NCBI GenBank assembly: GCA_937873285.1
Contig: CALMNV010000334.1
Coordinates: forward strand, 1 to 6,069
Direction of reading: 5' to 3'
Source: an uncultured Intrasporangium sp.
Lineage (GTDB): Bacteria > Actinomycetota > Actinomycetes > Actinomycetales > Dermatophilaceae
Length of the DNA stretch: 6,069 nt
Positions 1 to 6,069 of the stretch are shown in pieces (the first letter of the stretch is position 1; the number at the start of each line of letters is the position of its first letter). A model generated the notes under the pieces. It did no database searches, was not told where the DNA came from, and saw only the letters and a program-made list of their open reading frames with translations. Position numbers and translations under genes: made by a program.

Positions 1-1374
1 AGGAACGGCGAGTGGCTCGACTCCTGGGATCCCGAGAACGAGGCCACGTGGGACAAGCGCCTGGCGTGGAAGACCCTCTGGATCACGACCTTCAGCCTCA
101 CCCTGGGCTTCGTCGCGTGGTATCTGCCGAGCGCCGTCGTGCCCAAGCTCAACGCGCTCGGCTACTCGTTCACGAAGTCCGAGCTCTACTGGCTCGCCTC
201 GATCCCCGGCCTCGCGGCGGGTCTGCTGCGCATCTTCTGGATGATCCTGCCGCCCATCCTCGGCACGCGAAAGCTGGTCACCTTCACCACCCTCCTGCTC
301 ATCGCACCGATCCTCGGCTGGGGCGTGCGGGTGCAGGCCCCCACCGCACCCTTCTGGGAGCTGGCGGTCCTGGCGTTCCTCGCCGGCATCGGCGGTGGCG
401 CCTTCTCGGGCTTCATGCCCTCGACGTCGTACTTCTTCCCCCGGCGGATGCAGGGCACGGCGCTGGGCCTGCAGGCCGGCATCGGCAACTTCGGCGTCTC
501 GCTGGTGCAGCTGCTCACCCCGTGGCTCATCGGCTTCGGCATGGTGGGCTTCCTCGGGGGGTCGCAGCAGATGAAGGTCACCGGCAGGCCGCCGACGCAG
601 GTGTGGTACCAGAACGCAGCCTTCGTCTGGATCCCGCTGCTGCTCATCGTCGCCGGCTTCGCCTGGACGATGCTGAAGTCGGTGTCGCTCAAGGTGAACA
701 TCCGCCAGCAGTTCGACATCTTCAGCAACCAGGACACCTGGTGGATGACGTTGGTCTACATCATGACCTTCGGCACCTTCTCCGGTCTCGCCGCCCAGTT
801 CGGCCTGCTCATGACCAACCTGTACGGCGCCGGCAACGCCGACATCGTCTCCGGCGCCGGCGCGGCCGCCCGAGTGCTCGTCGCCGGCTACAGCGTGCCC
901 GACCCGGTCGCCTACGTCTTCCTCGGCCCACTCGTCGGCGCCGGCGCGCGGGTGCTCTTCTCGCCGCTCACCGACCGCACGGGCGGGGCCCGGTGGTCTC
1001 TCGTCTCCGGGATCGGGCTCATCGCCTCGATCGCGTTCACCGTGAGCGGCCTGGTGCCCGACACCTCGTCGGCCGCGGCTCTGCAGGGCGGCTTCAGCCG
1101 GTTCCTCTGGGGGATGCTGGCGATCTTCCTCTTCTCCGGGATCGGCAACGCCTCGACCTTCAAGCAGATGCCCATGATCTTCGAGCGGCGCCAGGCCGGC
1201 GGGGTCATCGGCTGGACCGCTGCCATCGCCGCCTTCGGTCCCTTCCTCTTCGGGGTCGGCCTGACGATCATGTCGCCGACGACGTTCTACCTCATCGGCA
1301 TCGCCTGGGCGGTCATGTGCACCGCCATCGTCTGGCTGCGCTACGCCCGCCCTGGGGCTCCCAAGCCCAGCTGA
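1..1374 (+). CDS. narK: NarK-type nitrate/nitrite transporter (MFS, NNP family), 5' end outside the window
   Basis: Inner-membrane major facilitator protein that imports nitrate, exchanges it for nitrite, or exports nitrite. The reading frame is open from base 1 and the true start lies upstream, so 457 C-terminal residues are visible. Only a short N-terminal piece is probably missing, because a cytoplasmic W-D-P-E motif (residues 9-12) precedes the first membrane segment at about 24-50. Twelve hydrophobic segments can be counted. Family landmarks (numbered from base 1) are the GIGGGAFSGFMP stretch at 129-140, nitrate signature 1 (AGIGNFG, 159-165), nitrate signature 2 (GIGNASTFKQMP, 380-391) and FLGPLVGAGAR in segment 8. 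Arg77 in segment 2 and Arg317 in segment 8 match the paired substrate-binding arginines of E. coli NarK (R89, R305). The loop between segments 7 and 8 (about 272-300) is Gly/Ala-rich and looks longer than in E. coli NarK. Family assignment is firm; transport direction cannot be read from sequence. Confidence 0.95.
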   Translation, partial: RNGEWLDSWDPENEATWDKRLAWKTLWITTFSLTLGFVAWYLPSAVVPKLNALGYSFTKSELYWLASIPGLAAGLLRIFWMILPPILGTRKLVTFTTLLLIAPILGWGVRVQAPTAPFWELAVLAFLAGIGGGAFSGFMPSTSYFFPRRMQGTALGLQAGIGNFGVSLVQLLTPWLIGFGMVGFLGGSQQMKVTGRPPTQVWYQNAAFVWIPLLLIVAGFAWTMLKSVSLKVNIRQQFDIFSNQDTWWMTLVYIMTFGTFSGLAAQFGLLMTNLYGAGNADIVSGAGAAARVLVAGYSVPDPVAYVFLGPLVGAGARVLFSPLTDRTGGARWSLVSGIGLIASIAFTVSGLVPDTSSAAALQGGFSRFLWGMLAIFLFSGIGNASTFKQMPMIFERRQAGGVIGWTAAIAAFGPFLFGVGLTIMSPTTFYLIGIAWAVMCTAIVWLRYARPGAPKPS

Positions 1375-1398
1375 GCGGCATACGCCGGCTCCTGCACC

Positions 1399-1425
1399 CC
1401 CGCGGGCTGTGCGCGCAGCCGCGGG
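1399..1425 (+). terminator. GC-rich hairpin after narK, probable terminator
   Basis: Bases 1399-1404 (CCCGCG) pair with 1420-1425 (CGCGGG), and 1406-1409 (GCTG) pair with 1416-1419 (CAGC). This gives a 10-bp stem with one bulged G at 1405 and a six-base loop. It begins 25 bases after the narK stop and lies well before pntA. No T-run follows, so it would be a tail-less hairpin of the kind often proposed in high-GC actinobacteria. The pairing is seen directly; the terminator role is inferred from position. It could also separate narK from pntA only partially. Confidence 0.5.
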
Positions 1426-1557
1426 TCGCGGCGCTTGGCGGGCGCCACCTCGCCGTGTGACGCTCGCGGCACATCCAGCAGCGCACCGGCTCCGTGTCGT
1501 AGGTTGCCAACGGCAGTGCCCAGCCGCCACGACCCGCCGACGTCAGAAGGAGCCGCC
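1426..1557 (+). promoter_or_regulatory. Leader region of the pntAB operon
   Basis: This non-coding stretch between the narK hairpin and pntA must hold the pntAB promoter if the operon is transcribed separately. A TANNNT-type -10 candidate, TAGGTT, lies at 1500-1505, but no convincing -35 box sits 16-18 bases upstream, so the promoter call is weak. A good Shine-Dalgarno sequence, AGAAGGAG at 1545-1552, ends five bases before the GTG start of pntA and fixes that start. I see no riboswitch-like structure. Confidence 0.35.
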
Positions 1558-3102
1558 GTGCAGATCGGTGTCCCGCGCGAGACCCGCGCCCGTGAGACGC
1601 GCGTCGCCGCAACCCCCAAGACCGTCGGCCAGCTCCTCGCGCTCGGCCACGAGGTCGTCGTCGAGAGCGGCGCGGGAGCGGCCGCGAGCTTCGCCGACGA
1701 GGCGTATGCCGCCGCCGGAGCCCGGGTGGTCGACGGCAGCATCGCCTGGCGTGCCGACATCGTGCTCCGGGTCAACGCCCCGACGCCCGAGGAGGTGTCC
1801 CGGCTGCGCCCCGGCGCCGTTCTCGTCAGCCTCCTCAGCCCCGCGCTCAGCCCGGGCCTGCTCGAGCAGCTGCGCGCCGCGGGGGTGACGGCCCTCGCCA
1901 TGGACGCAGTCCCCCGGATCAGCCGCGCGCAGTCCCTCGACGTGCTGTCCTCCATGGCCAACATCGCCGGCTACCGCGCCGTCATCGAGGCGGCGCACGA
2001 GTTCGGCTCGTTCTTCACCGGGCAGGTGACCGCCGCCGGCAAGGTGCCGCCGGCCAAGGTGCTCGTCATCGGGGCCGGTGTCGCCGGGCTGGCGGCCATC
2101 GGCACCGCCGGCAGCCTCGGAGCCGTGGTCCGGGCCTTCGACGCCCGGCCGGAGGTGGCCGAGCAGGTCCGCTCGATGGGTGCCGAGTTCCTCGCCGTGG
2201 AGCTCGCGGACGAGGGGCCGAGCGCCGACGGCTACGCCCGCGAGATGGGCGAGGACTTCAACCGCCGGGCCGCGCAGCTGTATGCCGAGCAGGCCAGGGA
2301 CGTCGACATCATCATCACGACGGCGCTCATCCCCGGCAAGCCGGCCCCGCGCCTGATCACCGCGGACATGGTCGCCTCGATGCGGCCGGGCAGCGTGCTC
2401 GTCGACCTCGCGGCTGCCAACGGCGGCAACATCGAGGGCTCGGTGCCCGACGAGCTGGTCGTCACGGCGAGCGGCGTGAAGATCATCGGCTACACCGACC
2501 TCGCCGCGAGGCTGCCGACGCAGGCCAGCCAGCTCTACGCCACCAACCTCGTCAACCTCATGAAGCTGCTGACCCCCGGCAAGGACGGCAGGGTCGTGCT
2601 CGACCTCGACGACGTGGTGCAGCGCGGCATGACGGTGGTCCGGGACGCTGAGCTGCTGTGGCCGCCGCCGCCGATCTCGGTCTCCGCGGCGCCGGCGCCG
2701 GTCGCCGCGCCGCCCGCCCCCGTGAAGGAGCCCCGGCGACCGCCGGACCCGCGCCGGCGCTACGCGCTGCTCGCGGTCGCGGCGGCGGCCTTCGCTGCGG
2801 TCGCGGCGGTGTCTCCGCCGGCGTTCCTCGGGCACTTCACCGTGTTCGCGCTCGCCGTCGTCGTCGGCTACTACGTCATCGGGCACGTCCACCACGCGCT
2901 GCACACGCCGCTCATGTCGGTGACCAACGCGATCAGCGGGATCATCGTCGTCGGCGCCCTGCTCCAGCTGGGCTCCGGGCGGCTCGGCTCCAGCCCGGCG
3001 GTCACCGTGGTCGCCTTCGTCGCCACCCTCGTGGCGAGCATCAACATCTTCGGTGGCTTCCTCGTCACCCGCCGCATGCTGACGATGTTCCGGAAGGGCT
3101 GA
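1558..3102 (+). CDS. pntA: NAD(P) transhydrogenase alpha subunit, fused form (domain I plus membrane part)
   Basis: Alpha subunit of the proton-translocating transhydrogenase. It binds NAD(H) on the cytoplasmic side and, with PntB, couples hydride transfer from NADH to NADP+ to proton entry. The 514 residues are close to the 510 of E. coli PntA. The GTG start is chosen because AGAAGGAG lies five bases upstream and the protein then begins with the usual MQIGVPRE; the open frame extends further upstream without family similarity. The RQD loop is intact (R120, Q125, D128, with the same spacing as R127/Q132/D135 of Rhodospirillum rubrum). The Rossmann dinucleotide motif GAGVAG is at 172-177, and the mobile-loop sequence [11 protein letters not shown] follows. 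A Pro/Ala-rich linker (about 368-401) leads to four membrane segments (about 402-418, 422-448, 452-472, 482-504), including [16 protein letters not shown], and the typical MFRK end. Mycobacterial homologues are commonly split into PntAa and PntAb; here they are one chain. It is co-transcribed with pntB. Confidence 0.97.
   Translation: MQIGVPRETRARETRVAATPKTVGQLLALGHEVVVESGAGAAASFADEAYAAAGARVVDGSIAWRADIVLRVNAPTPEEVSRLRPGAVLVSLLSPALSPGLLEQLRAAGVTALAMDAVPRISRAQSLDVLSSMANIAGYRAVIEAAHEFGSFFTGQVTAAGKVPPAKVLVIGAGVAGLAAIGTAGSLGAVVRAFDARPEVAEQVRSMGAEFLAVELADEGPSADGYAREMGEDFNRRAAQLYAEQARDVDIIITTALIPGKPAPRLITADMVASMRPGSVLVDLAAANGGNIEGSVPDELVVTASGVKIIGYTDLAARLPTQASQLYATNLVNLMKLLTPGKDGRVVLDLDDVVQRGMTVVRDAELLWPPPPISVSAAPAPVAAPPAPVKEPRRPPDPRRRYALLAVAAAAFAAVAAVSPPAFLGHFTVFALAVVVGYYVIGHVHHALHTPLMSVTNAISGIIVVGALLQLGSGRLGSSPAVTVVAFVATLVASINIFGGFLVTRRMLTMFRKG
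3092..3098 (+). promoter_or_regulatory. Ribosome-binding site of pntB inside the pntA 3' end
   Basis: GGAAGGG within the last codons of pntA ends seven bases before the ATG of pntB. Because the pntA stop is only three bases from that ATG, ribosomes finishing pntA could restart on pntB, which would keep the two subunits in balanced amounts. The site is seen directly; translational coupling is inferred. Confidence 0.7.
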
Positions 3103-3105
3103 GCG

Positions 3106-4476
3106 ATGACCCTGTCCCTCATCCAGGCGGCATACCTCGTCGCCGCCCTGCTCTTCATCGCCAGCCTTGCGGGCCTGTCCATGCACGAGACGGCCCGCGA
3201 GGGCAACGTGCTCGGCATGGTCGGCATGGCGGTCGCCCTCGTCGGGACCTTGTGGCTGGCCGGGCAGCGGGCCGACTGGCTCACCTGGCTGGCCATCGCC
3301 GTCGCCGTCTCGGTCGGGGGCGGCATCGGCGTGCGGCGGGCCCGCCAGGTGCAGATGACCGGCATGCCGGAGCTCATCGCGATGCTGCACAGCTTCGTCG
3401 GGCTCGCCGCGGTGCTCGTCGGCTACAACTCGTTCCTCTCGGGCTTGTCGGATGCGGTGCACGGCGTCGAGGTGTTCCTCGGCGTCTTCATCGGCGCGGT
3501 GACGCTGACCGGGTCGGTCGTCGCCTTCCTCAAGCTCTCGGCGCGAATCTCCTCCCGGCCGCTGATGCTGCCCGCCCGGCACTGGCTCAACCTGTTGGCC
3601 CTGCTCGTCTCGGCCGGGCTGCTCGTGTGGTTCGTCGGTGGCCGGTCCATCGTGCCGCTGATGCTGATGACCGTCGTCGCGCTGCTCTTCGGGTGGCATC
3701 TCGTCGCCTCGATCGGCGGCGGGGACATGCCGGTCGTCGTGTCGATGCTCAACTCCTACTCCGGCTGGGCGGCCGCGGCGGCCGGCTTCATGCTGGGCAA
3801 CGACCTGCTCATCATCACCGGCGCGCTCGTCGGCTCCTCCGGTGCCTACCTGTCCTACATCATGTGCCGCGCGATGAACCGCTCCTTCGTCTCGGTCATC
3901 GCCGGCGGCTTCGGGTCCGACGGCGCCGTGCGCGGTGGTGAGCTCGACTACGGCGAGCACCGCGAGACGAGCGCCGAGGAGGTCGCCTCCCTGGTGACCT
4001 CGGCCGCGTCGGTCGTGATCACGCCGGGCTACGGCATGGCTGTGGCGCAGGCGCAGTACCCGGTCGCCGAGCTCACCGCCAAGCTGCGCGAGCGGGGGGT
4101 GGCGGTGCGCTTCGGCATCCACCCGGTCGCCGGCCGGCTGCCTGGGCACATGAACGTGCTGCTCGCGGAGGCCCGGGTGCCCTACGACATCGTCCTGGAG
4201 ATGGACGAGATCAACGACGACCTCGCCGACACCGACGTCGTGCTGGTCATCGGTGCCAACGACACGGTCAACCCGGCCGCGACCGAGGACCCGAGCAGTC
4301 CCATCGCCGGCATGCCGGTGCTCAAGGTGTGGGAGGCCGGGCACGTCGTGGTGTTCAAGCGGTCGATGAACACCGGCTACGCCGGGGTGCAGAACCCGCT
4401 GTTCTTCCGGGAGAACAGCCAGATGCTGTTCGGCGACGCCCGGGAACGGGTGGAGGACATCCTGCGCGCGCTGTGA
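3106..4476 (+). CDS. pntB: NAD(P) transhydrogenase beta subunit
   Basis: Beta subunit of the proton-translocating transhydrogenase. It forms most of the proton channel and carries the NADP(H)-binding domain III. At 456 residues it is close to the 462 of E. coli PntB. Nine hydrophobic segments fill roughly residues 5-260, as expected. His95, in the [14 protein letters not shown] context, corresponds to the proton-path His91 of E. coli, and Asn216, in [20 protein letters not shown], corresponds to Asn222. Domain III shows the dinucleotide motif [10 protein letters not shown] (308-317), [30 protein letters not shown] (383-392), and the [17 protein letters not shown] stretch starting at Lys418 that holds the NADP phosphate. 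The ATG lies three bases after the pntA stop and has its own GGAAGGG site, so the two form an operon. No key residue is missing and the enzyme looks active. Its usual role is supplying NADPH for biosynthesis and redox defence. Confidence 0.98.
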   Translation: MTLSLIQAAYLVAALLFIASLAGLSMHETAREGNVLGMVGMAVALVGTLWLAGQRADWLTWLAIAVAVSVGGGIGVRRARQVQMTGMPELIAMLHSFVGLAAVLVGYNSFLSGLSDAVHGVEVFLGVFIGAVTLTGSVVAFLKLSARISSRPLMLPARHWLNLLALLVSAGLLVWFVGGRSIVPLMLMTVVALLFGWHLVASIGGGDMPVVVSMLNSYSGWAAAAAGFMLGNDLLIITGALVGSSGAYLSYIMCRAMNRSFVSVIAGGFGSDGAVRGGELDYGEHRETSAEEVASLVTSAASVVITPGYGMAVAQAQYPVAELTAKLRERGVAVRFGIHPVAGRLPGHMNVLLAEARVPYDIVLEMDEINDDLADTDVVLVIGANDTVNPAATEDPSSPIAGMPVLKVWEAGHVVVFKRSMNTGYAGVQNPLFFRENSQMLFGDARERVEDILRAL

Positions 4477-4493
4477 CCCGTCGGCCCGCGGTC

Positions 4494-4523
4494 CTGTCCT
4501 CCGCCGGTGAACCGGCCTACCGT
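4494..4523 (+). promoter_or_regulatory. Weak promoter-like pair before the MEDS regulator gene
   Basis: CTGTCC (4494-4499) and TACCGT (4518-4523) are separated by 18 bases. The -10 element fits TANNNT, while the -35 element matches TTGACA at only three of six positions. Transcription from here would start about 50 bases before the preferred GTG at 4583. Such matches arise easily by chance, so this is a candidate only. Read-through from pntAB is the alternative source of transcription. Confidence 0.25.
4503..4516. repeat. 14-base inverted repeat, operator-like or short hairpin
   Basis: GCCGGT and its exact reverse complement ACCGGC flank the two bases GA. The repeat lies 26 bases after the pntB stop and falls inside the spacer of the weak promoter-like pair at 4494-4523, where a repressor site could act. 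As RNA it could instead fold into a 5-bp stem with a TGAA loop, too short for a strong terminator. The symmetry is certain; any function is inferred. Confidence 0.35.
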
Positions 4524-4582
4524 GGGTGCGTGCACGAACACCGACCAGCGCAGCCGGAGGTCTCGTCCCGGGAGTCCGTGGC

Positions 4583-5530
4583 GTGACCGTGCTGCCCGAC
4601 GAGCGGGCCCCCGGCGGCTTCGAGCACGAGGCCCTGTTCTACCGGGGAGACGAGGACTTCCTCGCCGGCGTCGTGCCGTTCGTCCGCGACGGCCTGGACC
4701 GCGACGAGGCGGTGCTGGTGGCCGAGCCCCGGGCCCGGCTGGCCCTGCTGCGCGACGCCCTCGGCGACGACGCCGACCCGGTGAGGTTCCTCGAGATGGA
4801 GGAGATCGGCGGCAACCCGGCCCGGATCATCGGGGCGTGGGCGGCCGCGCTCGAGGAGCAGACCGCCGCCGGCCGGACCCTGCGCGGCGTCGGCGAGCCC
4901 GCCTGGCACGGCCGGCGCGCCGCCGAGCTGGTCGAGTGCCAGCTGCACGAGCTGCTGCTCAACCGCGCCTTCGACGACGGCCCGGCGTGGCGGCTGCTCT
5001 GCCCCTACGACGAGCGGCACCTCCCCCGGTCGGTGTGCCACGGCGCCCTGGAGGCGCATCCGGTCCGGTCCACGTCGGCCGAACGCCGGCGGAGCGGCCA
5101 CTACCTCCCGGACGGTGACGCCGTCGCCTTCGCCGCAGCGCTCCCCCGGCCGCGGGACGCGGTCCTGCGCGGCGTCTACCGCGCCAGGGACATCCCGGCC
5201 ACGCGCCGCACCGTCGCCCAGTACGCGCGGACGTGCGGGCTCGACGAGGAGCAGGTGGAGATCCTCGAACTGGCCGCGTCGGAGCTGGCGACCAACAGCA
5301 TCCGGTACGGCGGCGGCAGCGGCACCGTCGCCATGTGGGTGGAGGACGGCGCCGCCGTCGTCGAGTTCAGCGACGACGGGCGGGTCACCGACCCGTTGAC
5401 CGGCCGCCTCACCCCGACGCTCGAGCAGGAGGGCGGGCGCGGCCTGTTCCTCGTGCACCAGTTGTGCGACCTGGTGCAGGTCCGGTCCTCCGAGCAGGGC
5501 ACGACCGTGCGCATCTTCACCTGGCTGTAG
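4583..5530 (+). CDS. MEDS sensory domain plus RsbW-like GHKL ATPase, putative anti-sigma/serine-kinase regulator
   Basis: Predicted cytoplasmic regulator of 315 residues with no membrane segment or signal peptide. Residues about 13-165 resemble the MEDS (DcmR-type sensory) domain, opening with HEALFY (15-20) and carrying GEPAW (104-108) and CPYD (140-143). Residues about 205-315 form a GHKL ATPase of the RsbW/SpoIIAB kind: N box ELATNS with Glu234 and Asn238, G1-like DDG at 264-266, and G2 box GGRGLFLV at 284-291. No His-containing dimerisation domain precedes the ATPase, so it is unlikely to be a classical histidine kinase. Such proteins are common in actinobacteria and are usually thought to act on sigma factors or anti-anti-sigma partners; the partner here is unknown. 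GTG 4583 is preferred because GGGAG ends eight bases upstream and MEDS begins soon after. GTG 4526 is in frame and would add 19 residues, but has no clear ribosome-binding site. The gene starts 106 bases after pntB. Confidence 0.85.
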   Translation: MTVLPDERAPGGFEHEALFYRGDEDFLAGVVPFVRDGLDRDEAVLVAEPRARLALLRDALGDDADPVRFLEMEEIGGNPARIIGAWAAALEEQTAAGRTLRGVGEPAWHGRRAAELVECQLHELLLNRAFDDGPAWRLLCPYDERHLPRSVCHGALEAHPVRSTSAERRRSGHYLPDGDAVAFAAALPRPRDAVLRGVYRARDIPATRRTVAQYARTCGLDEEQVEILELAASELATNSIRYGGGSGTVAMWVEDGAAVVEFSDDGRVTDPLTGRLTPTLEQEGGRGLFLVHQLCDLVQVRSSEQGTTVRIFTWL

Positions 5531-5534
5531 GCGG

Positions 5535-5550
5535 CCGGCGACGGCGCCGG
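5535..5550 (+). terminator. Hairpin just after the MEDS regulator gene, possible terminator
   Basis: CCGGCG (5535-5540) pairs perfectly with CGCCGG (5545-5550) around an ACGG loop, starting four bases after the stop codon. Two competing stems overlap or follow: GGCGC/GCGCC at 5543-5555 and CCCCG/CGGGG at 5555-5570. No T-run follows. In DNA this GC-rich, short stems occur often by chance, so the terminator role is tentative. Confidence 0.35.
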
Positions 5551-5596
5551 GCGCCCCCGGTTGCGCGGGGAACCGCCGACACCGACGGTTGCGGAC

Positions 5597-6040
5597 GTGG
5601 ATCCCTTCCGTGGGCTCGGGATGCCCCGCATCCCCGGCCTCTCCGAGCTGCTGTCGCTGCTGCAGACGCAGACCGAGGCGCTGGCCCAGCTCCCCCGCAC
5701 CCTGAGCGACCTCAACGGGACGGTCCGCGAGCTCACCCAGGCGACGACGATGGCGCGGGAGACCATCGAGTCGGCCCAGCGGATCGCCGAGCGCCTCGAG
5801 GACCTCGTCGAGGAACTGGAGGAGCCCGTGCGGGCCCTGCGGCCCGGGCTCGAGCGGGTCGGCAAGGTCCTCGACGACCCGGCCGTCGACACGGTGCCCG
5901 ACACCCTGCGGCGCATCCACGAGGACCTCATGCCGCTCATCCACGGTCTCCGGCAGGCCCAGACGCGGGTCGGCTCGGTCACCGGCCTGCTGCGCCGCCG
6001 TCCCCGGGACGAGACGGACGACGATTACGGCCCCGTCTGA
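5597..6040 (+). CDS. Small helical, coiled-coil-like protein of unknown function
   Basis: I do not recognise a characterised family. With the GTG start at 5597 the product has 147 residues. A short N-terminal part with Pro and Gly (MDPFRGLGMPRIPG, 1-14) is followed by a long stretch rich in Leu, Glu, Gln and Arg (about 15-92) with Leu/Ile/Val at heptad-like spacing, for example around LEDLVEELEEPV (67-78). A Pro-containing break near 95-101 precedes a second helical segment (about 102-132), then a basic RRR and an acidic DDD tail. There is no membrane segment, signal peptide, cysteine or obvious catalytic motif. The start is uncertain: TTG 5561 and ATG 5621 are in frame and none has a strong ribosome-binding site. 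Codon use matches the neighbouring genes, which supports it being real. It lies 66 bases after the MEDS regulator and could be co-transcribed, but hairpins lie between them. A structural or scaffold role is possible but unproven. Confidence 0.7.
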   Translation: MDPFRGLGMPRIPGLSELLSLLQTQTEALAQLPRTLSDLNGTVRELTQATTMARETIESAQRIAERLEDLVEELEEPVRALRPGLERVGKVLDDPAVDTVPDTLRRIHEDLMPLIHGLRQAQTRVGSVTGLLRRRPRDETDDDYGPV

Positions 6041-6069
6041 CCGCCGTGCTCCCCCGCCGACCGGTCGCC

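Noticed and set aside
12..1460. Open frame of 482 codons on the plus strand overlapping narK.
   Set aside because: It is rich in Arg, His, Ala and Gly with no hydrophobic segments or motifs, while the other frame encodes a clear 12-segment NarK. It is a frame shadow.
1503..1515. Small inverted repeat TGCC-AAC-GGCA in the pntA leader.
   Set aside because: Only four base pairs, expected many times by chance in DNA of this composition; no further symmetry around it.
1435..1557. Possible 41-residue N-terminal extension of PntA from the in-frame ATG-like start region upstream.
   Set aside because: The extension is Pro/Ser/Arg-rich without family similarity, and a strong Shine-Dalgarno sequence plus the conserved MQIGVPRE start point to GTG 1558.
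2658..3941. Open frame of 427 codons on the plus strand spanning the pntA-pntB junction.
   Set aside because: Composition is Arg/Ala/Gly-rich low complexity, and it overlaps two genes with intact catalytic motifs in another frame. No ribosome-binding or domain evidence supports it.
1543..4344. Very long open frame on the minus strand opposite pntA and pntB (933 codons).
   Set aside because: Its translation is low-complexity, dominated by Arg, Gly, Asp, His and Ala, with no domain pattern. It is the mirror of third-position G/C bias in two clearly identified genes, which makes stops rare on the opposite strand.
4517..5944. Minus-strand open frame of 475 codons opposite the MEDS regulator and the helical protein gene.
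   Set aside because: No recognisable domain, and its composition is the complement of the coding bias of the plus-strand genes. The plus strand carries clear MEDS and ATPase motifs.
6041..6069. Last 29 bases of the window.
   Set aside because: Too short to judge; no start codon with a ribosome-binding site, no repeat and no hairpin is visible.

Overview
This is a high-GC window with GTG as well as ATG starts and strong G/C preference at third codon positions. Together with an actinobacterial-type MEDS-plus-ATPase regulator, this points to the Actinomycetota; a Micrococcales relative is possible, but that finer placement is a guess. All supported genes lie on the + strand and there are no tRNAs, rRNAs, insertion sequences or CRISPR arrays.

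Region 1 (1-1374) is the 3' part of a NarK/NNP-family nitrate/nitrite transporter that runs in from the left edge. Its 12 membrane segments, both nitrate-signature motifs and both substrate-binding arginines are visible. A GC-rich hairpin at 1399-1425 follows and probably ends its transcript.

Region 2 (1558-4476) is a two-gene operon for the proton-translocating NAD(P) transhydrogenase. pntA is a single fused alpha subunit (NAD(H)-binding domain plus four membrane segments). pntB (nine membrane segments plus the NADP(H)-binding domain) follows after 3 nt with its ribosome-binding site inside the end of pntA. Together they would use the proton gradient to reduce NADP+ with NADH. All the landmark residues I could check are present, so the enzyme looks functional.

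Region 3 (4477-5530) has a short intergenic stretch with an inverted repeat and a weak promoter-like pair, then a gene for a MEDS sensory domain joined to an RsbW-like GHKL ATPase. This is a putative anti-sigma/serine-kinase type regulator with no histidine-phosphotransfer domain. Small hairpins follow its stop codon.

Region 4 (5597-6040) encodes a small, soluble, charged and largely helical protein of unknown function. The last 29 bases hold nothing I can support.

Overall this is mostly an ordinary metabolic and respiratory region. I do not see an undescribed multi-gene system. The points worth a second look are the fused transhydrogenase alpha subunit in an apparent actinobacterium, an extra loop in the transporter, the operator-like repeat before the MEDS regulator, and the uncharacterised helical protein at the end.
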